From Burkholderiaceae bacterium (GTDB taxonomy: Bacteria > Pseudomonadota > Gammaproteobacteria > Burkholderiales > Burkholderiaceae), in the NCBI GenBank assembly GCA_030151165.1, contig JASLEM010000200.1, forward strand, positions 1-6,167: 6,167 nucleotides of DNA, read 5' to 3'. Positions within the stretch are counted from its first letter, which is position 1. Every line of letters begins with the position of its first letter. This document shows positions 1-4,924 of this stretch, in pieces. Made by a program: the position numbers and the translations under genes. The notes under the pieces are model-generated. The model had not been told where the DNA came from, did no database searches, and saw only the letters and a list, made by a program, of their open reading frames with translations.

Positions 1-294
1 CGCGGCCGCGGCCTGCGCGTCGCGGCGTTGGGCCTGCGCCGCCTGGCGCACGGCCAGCGGCGGCATGCCGGGGTCGAGATGGTGTTCGGGCGAGATCGCC
101 GGCGCGGACGCCGGCGCCGCCGTCCCCGCATGGGCGAGCGGCGGCAGGCCGGGGTCGAGGTGGTGCGCGGCGGAGATCGACGGCGTCGCCGCGGCATCGC
201 CCTGCGCGAACGCGGGCGCCGCGCCAGCCGTGGCGGCGACGACCGCCGCGGCGCGGAGAAGGGCGCGAAGAAGGGACAGGCGTGACGCGCGCAT
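1..294 (-). CDS. Secreted protein of unknown function with HHLDPG repeats (3' end beyond the left edge)
   Basis: An open frame runs from an ATG at 294 down to position 1 without a stop, giving 98 visible residues; the C-terminus lies outside the window. Residues 1-31 look like a Sec signal peptide: MRASRLSLLRALLR, a hydrophobic AAAVVAATAGAA core, and a likely cleavage at AFA|Q or just after. Two copies of a 15-residue motif follow: ISAAHHLDPGLPPLA (residues 40-54) and ISPEHHLDPGMPPLA (67-81), 27 residues apart and separated by an Ala/Pro linker. After that comes a polar Gln/Arg/Ala stretch (82-98). The start overlaps the stop of the upstream S10 peptidase gene as TGATG, which implies translational coupling and one transcript. 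I do not recognise the family. The visible part could be the low-complexity N-terminus of a larger exported enzyme, or a short repeat protein. The gene is well supported by the signal peptide, the overlap and the protein-level repeat; its function is unknown. Confidence 0.72.
   Translation of the reverse strand, partial: MRASRLSLLRALLRAAAVVAATAGAAPAFAQGDAAATPSISAAHHLDPGLPPLAHAGTAAPASAPAISPEHHLDPGMPPLAVRQAAQAQRRDAQAAAA
52..177 (-). repeat. Two in-frame 45-bp repeat units encoding I-S-x-x-HHLDPG-[LM]-PPLA
   Basis: One unit covers 133-177 and the other 52-96, with a period of 81 bp. At the protein level 12 of 15 positions are identical, and the differences are AA/PE and L/M. The DNA is similarly conserved around the HHLDPG core, but the linker between units is unrelated. 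This looks like a duplicated protein motif, possibly a binding or linker element, and not a DNA-level tandem repeat. More copies could lie beyond the left edge. Confidence 0.7.
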
Positions 295-1895
295 CACTTC
301 GCTCCCGTCGCCGAAGCGTAGAACGCCACGAGGTCGGCCTTCATCAGCGGCCGTGTCGCATCGGTCAGGTAGGTCATGTGGCCGCCCGGGTAGAAGTGGA
401 TCGTCACCGGCGCGCCGGCCGCCAGTCGCGCGAGGTCGAGCTCGCTCTGGTGGAACGGCGTGATCAGGTCGTGGTAGCCGCCGATCGACAGGATCTTCAG
501 CGACGAATCGAGGTTGATCGCCGCGGCGAGGTCGGGGATGACGTCGGGCAGCGAGTTGCCGCCGTGCGAGAAGTCCCACGTGTCGATCGCGTCGCTCGTG
601 AGGATGTAGGTCGACGGCGTCGTGAAGCCGAGCACCGTCGGCAGGATCGTCTGATTCATCGCGTCGGCGAAGGGCTGCGCGATGAAGGTGTTGGACGGAT
701 CGTCGTCCTTCGCCAGCGCCGAGCCGACGGTCGCGCCCATGCGGCCGTCGTACACGCCCAGCACCGTGTTGGCGATCAGGTTGTGGCGGAAGGTGTCGTA
801 GTCCATGTCGAAGCGGCCGTCCCACACGCTCGCCGCGAGCCCGGTGCGCGCCACGAGCCCGCTCACGTCGCCGCCTGGCGGCGGCGCGGCGGGGCCGCCT
901 TCGTTGAGCCACGTGATCGTCTGCGGCGCGTAGGTGCTGTCGGCATACGTGCGCGTGTCGGCGAGGAAGGCCGTGAGGTCGCCCGGCGCGGGCGTGACGA
1001 GGTCGAAGTACGCGCCGACGGCCGCGTAGGTCGGCAATGCGCCCGCGCAGGTGACGTCGGGCTTGGACGGCAGCGTGATCGAGCAGTTGCTGTTGTAGTT
1101 GGTGATCGACGACTGCAGGATCACGCCCGCGACCGGCACGCCCGCGGTCTCGAGCAGCCGCACGAGCACCGGCGCGCGCACGGTGCCGTAGGACTCGCCG
1201 TAGATGAACAGCTTCGACGCCGTGCGGGCGTTCGCGGCGAGGTAGCGCGTGACGAAGTCGCGGAACGCGGCGCCGTCGGCGTCCACGCCCCAGTAGTCCT
1301 GGTTCTTGTGCGGCGCGATGGCCTCCGACAGGCCCGTGCCGATCGCGTCGACGAAGACGAGGTCGCTGGTGTCGATCAGGCTCTCGGCGTTGTCGACGTA
1401 GGGGAATGGCGCGGACTGCGTCTCCGCCGGCACGCCGGTGGCGAGCCGCTTCGGCGCCCACGAACCGAGGTGCAGGTAGGCGCTGGCCGAGCCGGGGCCG
1501 CCGTTGAAGAAGAACGTGACCGGGCGCGGCGCCGTGCCGGCGGTGGCGTCCTTCGTGTACGCGACGTAGAAGAACGACGCCTCGGCCGCGCCGGTCGAAT
1601 CCTTGGCCGTGAGGTGCCCGGCGGTGGCGGTGTACGTGACGGGCGTGCCGCCCACCGTCACCGTGCCGTGCGTGACGCTGGTGTTCTCGTTGGGCGTGGA
1701 CAGCGAGCCCGCGGCCGCGACCGAGTAGCGGTTCGGGTCGGTGTCGCTGGTGCCGGTGACGGGCGGCAGGTTGGTGGCGGAGCCGCCATCGCCGCCGCAG
1801 GACGCCGTCAGCGCCGCGAGGCCGGACAGCAACGCCGGCACGCCGAGGCGCGCGAAGCGCCGGGCCGCCCGGTGAACGAACAGGTGCAAAGCCAT
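294..1895 (-). CDS. S10-family serine carboxypeptidase-like lipoprotein
   Basis: 533-residue exported hydrolase of the peptidase S10 family (alpha/beta-hydrolase fold, carboxypeptidase Y type). The N-terminus has basic residues, a hydrophobic stretch and LTASC with Cys33. This fits a lipobox, so the mature protein is probably a lipid-anchored envelope protein, followed by a Gly/Ser/Thr/Pro-rich linker to about residue 55. Family motifs occur in order. NGGPGSAS (131-138) is the oxyanion-hole region. GESYGT (233-238) carries nucleophile Ser235 preceded by Glu234, the residue linked to acid-pH activity in S10 enzymes. GGYHDLITP supplies the probable catalytic Asp476, and GGHMTY supplies His506. 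Cys271 and Cys283 could form a disulfide. All triad residues are present, so it is probably active; its substrate is unknown. Upstream of the ATG, GAAAGG at 1901-1906 is a plausible ribosome site with 5 bases spacing. The next gene overlaps its stop. The identity of the family is secure, but true carboxypeptidase activity is inferred. Confidence 0.93.
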   Translation of the reverse strand: MALHLFVHRAARRFARLGVPALLSGLAALTASCGGDGGSATNLPPVTGTSDTDPNRYSVAAAGSLSTPNENTSVTHGTVTVGGTPVTYTATAGHLTAKDSTGAAEASFFYVAYTKDATAGTAPRPVTFFFNGGPGSASAYLHLGSWAPKRLATGVPAETQSAPFPYVDNAESLIDTSDLVFVDAIGTGLSEAIAPHKNQDYWGVDADGAAFRDFVTRYLAANARTASKLFIYGESYGTVRAPVLVRLLETAGVPVAGVILQSSITNYNSNCSITLPSKPDVTCAGALPTYAAVGAYFDLVTPAPGDLTAFLADTRTYADSTYAPQTITWLNEGGPAAPPPGGDVSGLVARTGLAASVWDGRFDMDYDTFRHNLIANTVLGVYDGRMGATVGSALAKDDDPSNTFIAQPFADAMNQTILPTVLGFTTPSTYILTSDAIDTWDFSHGGNSLPDVIPDLAAAINLDSSLKILSIGGYHDLITPFHQSELDLARLAAGAPVTIHFYPGGHMTYLTDATRPLMKADLVAFYASATGAK

Positions 1896-2072
1896 CGAAA
1901 CCTTTCAGGACGGGCTGGCCACGGTCGCGCTGAAACCGTTCGCCGCCGCGCCTCGTACGGCGATTGTGACGCCGCGCGACCTCGCAGGTATCCGCAGTTG
2001 CCCGCCCGCTTTTCCGCGGATCGCAGCGCGCTCTTCGCCGCTATCGTCAGCCCTTCGCCACGCGCGACGCCG

Positions 2073-2087
2073 CGGTCGACTCGACCG
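2073..2087. promoter_or_regulatory. Palindrome in the divergent S10/barrel intergenic region (candidate operator)
   Basis: CGGTCGA and TCGACCG form perfect 7-bp arms around a single central C. The element ends 26 bp before the ATG of the plus-strand barrel gene, within the 218-bp gap (1896-2113) that separates two divergent starts. I see no convincing -35/-10 pair in this gap on either strand, so the operator reading rests only on symmetry and position. In GC-rich DNA a 14-base symmetric match can arise by chance. Confidence 0.25.
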
Positions 2088-2113
2088 TGACCGCCCCTCC
2101 AGGAACCCTCCGC

Positions 2114-2815
2114 ATGCGACCGTCCTTCTTCCGCCAACGCCTCGTCCTGTTCCCGCTCGGCGCCGCCGCCGCCGCCGCCCTCGCCGCGGCCGCGCCCGCG
2201 CAGGCGATCGAGCCCTACCTCGCCGCCGGCTTCCCGTACGCGGTGGTGGGTGTCGCGCAGCCGATCAACGCGAGCTTCGCCGTGCGCGCCGACTTCGGCG
2301 CGATCGCGCACCACGACTACAGCGGCTCGACCTCCGACGCCGACTTCAAGGGCGACATCCACTACAACCGCACCGCGCTGCTGGGCGACTGGTTCGTGGC
2401 CGAAGGCGGCTTCCGCCTGAGCGGCGGGGCGATGTTCAACCAGGCCAAGGCCACGCTGCGGGCATCGCCGCACGGCGGCAAGATCACGATCGGCGGCGTC
2501 GACTACAACGCGCCGTCGTCGCTGTACTACGCGCAGTCCGACCTGTCGTTCCCGAAGGCCGCGCCGTACATCGGCCTCGGCTGGGGCCATCACCAGTCGA
2601 CGGAGGCCGGCCTCACGTTCAACGTCGACGCGGGCGCCGCGATCGGCACCGCCAAGGCGACGCCATTGACGGTCTCGCCCGCGCTCGCGAGCGAGATCGC
2701 GCTGTCGTCGAGCGGCCAGGCCGACGTCGCGAAGGAGAACCGCGACCTGCAGGACGAGGTCCACAAGTTCAAGGCGATCCCGCAGCTGACGGTCGGCGTC
2801 GGCTACCGCTTCTGA
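2114..2815 (+). CDS. Small outer-membrane beta-barrel-like protein
   Basis: 233 residues with a Sec signal peptide (residues 1-31: MRPSFFRQR, a hydrophobic Ala-rich core, cleavage at AQA|IEP), leaving about 202 mature residues. The mature part alternates short amphipathic strands with turns, e.g. INASFAVRADFGAIAHHDY, GGFRLSGGAMF, APYIGLGWGHH and LTVGVGYRF. It ends in Phe preceded by Tyr-Arg, the classic outer-membrane assembly signal recognised by the BAM complex. A polar helical segment (about 200-220, KENRDLQDEVHKFK) precedes the last strand. It resembles an uncharacterised barrel family widespread in Proteobacteria, which share a signal peptide, a GGFRLxGG strand, APYxGxGxG and a C-terminal YRF. 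No ligand can be inferred. I chose ATG 2114 over the in-frame GTG at 2087 because AGGA at 2101-2104 lies 9 bases upstream and the signal peptide then starts correctly. The codons for the Ala run include six consecutive GCC triplets (2162-2179). The gene converges on mgsA, 22 bp away. Confidence 0.85.
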   Translation: MRPSFFRQRLVLFPLGAAAAAALAAAAPAQAIEPYLAAGFPYAVVGVAQPINASFAVRADFGAIAHHDYSGSTSDADFKGDIHYNRTALLGDWFVAEGGFRLSGGAMFNQAKATLRASPHGGKITIGGVDYNAPSSLYYAQSDLSFPKAAPYIGLGWGHHQSTEAGLTFNVDAGAAIGTAKATPLTVSPALASEIALSSSGQADVAKENRDLQDEVHKFKAIPQLTVGVGYRF

Positions 2816-2837
2816 TGTCCGTGACGCCCGTCGTCGC

Positions 2838-3227
2838 CTAGGACTTCTCGCCGCGCTCGAGTTCCTCCGCCAGCGCGCGCAGCACGTGGCGCGCGCTCGA
2901 CTCGTTGGTGGCGCAGACGACGTCGTGCACGTCGCAGGCGCGCACGAGGGCATTGATGTCAGGTTCGTGCGGTTGCGGGGTCATCGGGTCGCGCAGGAAG
3001 ATCACCGCGTCGACGCGGCCTTCGGCGAGCCGCGCGCCGATCTGCAGGTCGCCGCCCAGCGGGCCGCTGAGGAGGCGCTCGACCTCGAGGCCGGCCTCCG
3101 CGATCAGCCGCGAGCCGGTGGTGCCGGTGGCCATCACGTGGCAGCGGCTCAGGAACGGCGCGAAGTCGCGGGCGAGCGCGACCATCAGGTCTTTCTTCGC
3201 GTCGTGCGCGATCAGGGCGATGTCCAT
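2838..3227 (-). CDS. mgsA: Methylglyoxal synthase
   Basis: 129 residues. The enzyme converts dihydroxyacetone phosphate to methylglyoxal and phosphate, a cytosolic bypass of lower glycolysis that releases phosphate when sugar phosphates accumulate. Family hallmarks are present in order: ALIAHDAKK (His8, Lys12), the phosphate-binding ATGTTG (33-38), and [12 protein letters not shown] (54-65) with Asp60 at the position of the catalytic aspartate (Asp71 in E. coli). [18 protein letters not shown] follows, with His87 at the position of the conserved active-site histidine (His98 in E. coli), then the ATNESSA segment near residues 106-112. It is slightly shorter than E. coli MgsA (152 residues), mainly at the N-terminus. 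The start at 3227 places the conserved first strand at residue 3. No good Shine-Dalgarno sequence precedes it, and a TATGAT sits only 7-12 bases upstream, which raises the possibility of a very short leader. All catalytic residues I can check are intact. Confidence 0.96.
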   Translation of the reverse strand: MDIALIAHDAKKDLMVALARDFAPFLSRCHVMATGTTGSRLIAEAGLEVERLLSGPLGGDLQIGARLAEGRVDAVIFLRDPMTPQPHEPDINALVRACDVHDVVCATNESSARHVLRALAEELERGEKS

Positions 3228-3233
3228 CGCCCG

Positions 3234-3262
3234 ATCATAAGGACGATGGGGAACATCGTCAG
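3234..3262 (-). promoter_or_regulatory. Candidate sigma70-type promoter of mgsA with an inverted repeat in its spacer
   Basis: On the minus strand CTGACG (3262-3257, four of six matches to TTGACA) is followed by a 17-base spacer and TATGAT (3239-3234, five of six matches to TATAAT). The inverted repeat GACGATG-5 nt-CATCGTC (3242-3260) fills the spacer almost exactly, which suits an operator where a repressor would block RNA polymerase. If this -10 is used, transcription would begin at or within a few bases of the mgsA ATG, consistent with the absence of a clear ribosome site. The match is modest, and the spacing to the start codon is unusually tight. Confidence 0.3.
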
Positions 3263-3299
3263 TTCAATGTGCGACTCGTGCCCTGGAAAGGTGCACACC

Positions 3300-3314
3300 G
3301 ATCTTTACAAGATC
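3300..3314. promoter_or_regulatory. Odd palindrome upstream of mgsA (GATCTT-TAC-AAGATC)
   Basis: Perfect 6-bp arms sit around a 3-base centre, about 75 bp upstream of the mgsA start in a locally less GC-rich patch (roughly 3255-3330). Symmetry of this size with an A/T-rich core is typical of binding sites for dimeric regulators, but no specific regulator can be named. The rest of the 223-bp gap between mgsA and the KGG gene (3228-3450) shows no credible reading frame. Confidence 0.22.
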
Positions 3315-3397
3315 TCCGTCGTCTGGGATCGTCCGGGAGACGGCGGCGGGCCGCTCGCGCCATCGGCAACCGGGGCGGGGGCGCCCCCATTGCGGTA

Positions 3398-3426
3398 GCG
3401 TTTGCGGCAAACGCGGCCGAGGCCGC
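3398..3426. other. Two overlapping hairpins downstream of the KGG gene
   Basis: GCGTTTG-CGG-CAAACGC (3398-3414) is a perfect 7-bp stem with a 3-base loop. It overlaps GCGGCC-GA-GGCCGC (3413-3426). Together they lie 25-53 bp past the stop of the minus-strand KGG gene, where a terminator would be expected. A GC palindrome, GGGGGCGCCCCC, follows at 3376-3387. No T-run follows on the minus strand, so this is not a standard intrinsic terminator. It could stabilise a 3' end or assist termination. Confidence 0.35.
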
Positions 3427-3450
3427 GCCGCCTGCCGGGGTCCGGCACGT

Positions 3451-3756
3451 TCAGCTCAGGGAGCCGTTGTTGGTCGAGCCGCCCGGGGTGGTACCCGGCG
3501 TGGCCGACGCGTTGCGCGAGGCGTTGTTCGCATGGCGCTTCGAGCCCGCGGCGCGTGCTTCTTCCGAGGTGAACTGGTGCGCATTGCCGCTCGCGTGCGC
3601 GGCGCGGCCGCCCTGGCTCGCGATCTCGCGCTGGCGCTCGCGGTCCATGCCCGCGAAGCCGCGGCCGCCGCTGGTGCCGGCGCCTTGCTGGCCCTGGGCG
3701 CCCGCCTGGCTTTGCTGCCGATCCTGTTGGCGGTTTTGATCGTGTTGGGAAGTCAT
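3451..3756 (-). CDS. Small KGG-motif (stress-induced type) protein
   Basis: 101 residues, very hydrophilic, with no signal peptide or membrane segment. Residues 1-31 are a Gln/Asp/Gly-rich tail. Residues 32-54 (RGFAGMDRERQREIASQGG plus RAAH) match the first copy of the 'stress-induced bacterial acidophilic repeat' / KGG motif, with Gln48 where Lys is usual. Residues 61-78 (HQFTSEEARAAGSKRHANN without its first His) match the second copy, but the usual (R/K)KGG is replaced by SKRH. The C-terminus is a Ser/Thr/Asn/Gly-rich tail. Relatives are small proteins linked to general stress, including the YciG type; their molecular role is not established. The start at 3756 is preferred over the upstream in-frame ATG at 3861 because GGAG (3768-3765) lies 8 bases upstream and the family similarity begins after it. 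It has 195 bp of upstream DNA and is probably transcribed on its own. Confidence 0.87.
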   Translation of the reverse strand: MTSQHDQNRQQDRQQSQAGAQGQQGAGTSGGRGFAGMDRERQREIASQGGRAAHASGNAHQFTSEEARAAGSKRHANNASRNASATPGTTPGGSTNNGSLS

Positions 3757-3779
3757 TGCTGGTACTCCGTGAAGTTTGC

Positions 3780-3800
3780 CCCGCCGCCCCATGCGGCGGG
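3780..3800 (-). promoter_or_regulatory. GC hairpin just upstream of the KGG gene ribosome site
   Basis: CCCGCCGC and GCGGCGGG form a perfect 8-bp stem with a 5-base loop. The hairpin ends 11 bases before the GGAG ribosome site of the KGG gene, in its likely leader. A short GGATG-T-CATCC repeat (3799-3809) abuts and overlaps it. The hairpin could protect the leader or modulate translation, or it could be the 3' end of an upstream transcript. No T-run follows it, so termination is unlikely. Confidence 0.3.
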
Positions 3801-3894
3801 ATGTCATCCGACCCGCGGGCTCAGGGCACCAAGGTCGCAAGTCATCAGGGGCAACGCACATACCTCCCCCGCCCTGAAGCGGCTACTGTCGACC

Positions 3895-3930
3895 AAAAGA
3901 AGTGCGTGCGCACCCCCTCGTTCGCGGGGG
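3895..3930 (-). terminator. Weak candidate terminator after the M48 protease gene
   Basis: On the minus strand, starting 22 bp past the M48 stop, CCCCC and GGGGG (3930-3913) form a 5-bp stem with an 8-base loop. GTGCG-CA-CGCAC and then TTCTTTT (3901-3895) follow. The order of stem then T-rich tract is right, but the first stem is short with a large loop, and the second has a 2-base loop. Termination here would separate the ampG-M48 unit from the KGG gene. Confidence 0.28.
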
Positions 3931-3951
3931 CCTGCTCGACGAACTTGCCTC

Positions 3952-4857
3952 TCAGCGCGAGGCGCCCGCCCCTGGTGCGTGCGGCGGCCCGTACCGCAGC
4001 CCGGGTTTTTGTGCCCGGTTGTAAAGGCCCTGCACGCGCGGGATGTTCTGCGCGATGACGGCGAGGCGGTCGGGGTTGGACGGGTGGTCGGACAGGAACG
4101 CCGGCGGCGCCCCGCGCGCGGCCGCCTCCATCTTCCGCCACAGCGACAGCGCCGCCTGCGGGTCGTAGCCCGCGCGCGCGGCCAGCTCCAGGCCGACGAG
4201 GTCGGCTTCGGTCTCGTCGTCGCGGCTGAACTTCAGCGTCGCGAGGTTGCCGACCGCGCCGGCGAGCTGGCGCCCGGTCTGGCCCCAGCCGAAGATCGCC
4301 GCGCCCAGGCCGATCAGGCCGCGCGTCGCCTGCTGCTTGCCGATCTGCTCGCGCGCGTGCTCGCGCAGCGCGTGGGTCATCTCGTGGCCCATCACCATCG
4401 CGACCTCGTCGTCGGTGAGCTGGATCTTGACGAGGATGCCCCAGAAGAAGGCGATCTTGCCGCCCGGCATGCAGAAGGCGTTGATCTCGGGCGAGCCGAT
4501 CAGGTTCACTTCCCACTGCCAGTCGCGCGCCCGCTCGTTCCACATCGTGGCGAACGGGCGCAGCCGCTGCGAGATGTAGTTGAGGCGGATCAGCTGCGGA
4601 TGCTGCGGCTCGGCCAGCAGGTTCTTCGCGCGCGCCTGCGCCAGCAGCTGGTGGTACTGCTCGGCGGACTGCTGCTCGATCGCGGCCGCCGACACCAGCC
4701 CGTTGAACTGCGAACGCGGCCCGACCTGCACGCCCTCGCGCTGCGCGAACGCCCGCGCGCCCGGCAACGCCAGCGCCGCGCCGGCGCCGAGCCCCGCCAG
4801 CAGGCGGCGACGAGAGGGGGACGCGGGATCGGAGTCGGCGCGCGGAAGCACGGTCAT
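3952..4857 (-). CDS. Tat-exported M48-family zinc metalloprotease
   Basis: 301 residues. Residues 15-39 are a twin-arginine signal: SRRRLL followed by the hydrophobic AGLGAGAALALPGA and a cleavage near AFA|Q. Export folded and with metal bound is therefore likely. The catalytic domain shows HEMTH (158-162; zinc ligands His158 and His162, catalytic Glu159) inside VMGHEMTHALREHARE. SRDDETEAD follows, with the ExxxD motif Glu215-Asp219 and Glu215 as the probable third zinc ligand. LSDHPSNPDR (255-264) is the conserved His-Pro segment seen after the active site in BepA/LoiP-type enzymes. INAFCMPGGKI (125-135) matches the family's N-A-(F)-x-x-P-G-G strand. By analogy it degrades or handles misfolded envelope proteins in the periplasm; the actual substrate is unknown. 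No TPR domain follows, unlike BepA. The ATG at 4857 lacks a clear ribosome site. It lies 67 bp downstream of ampG on the same strand, so cotranscription is likely. Confidence 0.92.
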   Translation of the reverse strand: MTVLPRADSDPASPSRRRLLAGLGAGAALALPGARAFAQREGVQVGPRSQFNGLVSAAAIEQQSAEQYHQLLAQARAKNLLAEPQHPQLIRLNYISQRLRPFATMWNERARDWQWEVNLIGSPEINAFCMPGGKIAFFWGILVKIQLTDDEVAMVMGHEMTHALREHAREQIGKQQATRGLIGLGAAIFGWGQTGRQLAGAVGNLATLKFSRDDETEADLVGLELAARAGYDPQAALSLWRKMEAAARGAPPAFLSDHPSNPDRLAVIAQNIPRVQGLYNRAQKPGLRYGPPHAPGAGASR

Positions 4858-4884
4858 GGGCGGGATCGATGGACGGGAAGCTCG

Positions 4885-4901
4885 CGGGCAGCAGATGCCC
4901 G
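4885..4901 (-). promoter_or_regulatory. Hairpin in the ampG-M48 intergenic gap
   Basis: CGGGCA-GCAGA-TGCCCG gives a perfect 6-bp stem with a 5-base loop. It is 23 bp past the ampG stop and 27 bp before the M48 start. There is no T-run after it, so it is not an intrinsic terminator by eye. It could be an mRNA-processing or stabilising element between two cotranscribed genes. Confidence 0.25.
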
Positions 4902-4924
4902 TCGCCGGCGCGATTTCAAGGGCC

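Noticed and set aside
282..2090. 602-codon plus-strand open frame opposite the S10 peptidase gene
   Set aside because: It is Arg/Val/Gly-rich with no domain or signal, and the opposite strand encodes a complete, motif-rich S10 enzyme. GC-rich antisense frames stay open by composition.
1896..2113. Sigma70-like promoters in the S10/barrel gap, e.g. TTGTGA around 1965 and CACAAT on the minus strand
   Set aside because: Neither has a partner hexamer at acceptable spacing with more than a chance-level match.
2162..2179. Six tandem GCC triplets as a possible phase-variation tract
   Set aside because: A change in triplet number would only alter the length of the signal-peptide Ala run and would not shift the frame. 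It is common in GC-rich genes.
1808..2953. 381-codon minus-strand open frame opposite the barrel gene
   Set aside because: It is low-complexity Arg/Ala/Gly and overlaps the starts or ends of three well-supported genes.
3212..3238. 8-codon upstream frame (MIGRWTSP) overlapping the mgsA start
   Set aside because: It has no ribosome site, and its ATG is part of the candidate -10 box. A frame this short is expected by chance.
3757..3861. N-terminal extension of the KGG protein from the ATG at 3861
   Set aside because: The extension has Cys/Trp/Pro/Arg-rich content unlike the rest, the hairpin lies inside it, and the ATG at 3756 has a well-placed GGAG.
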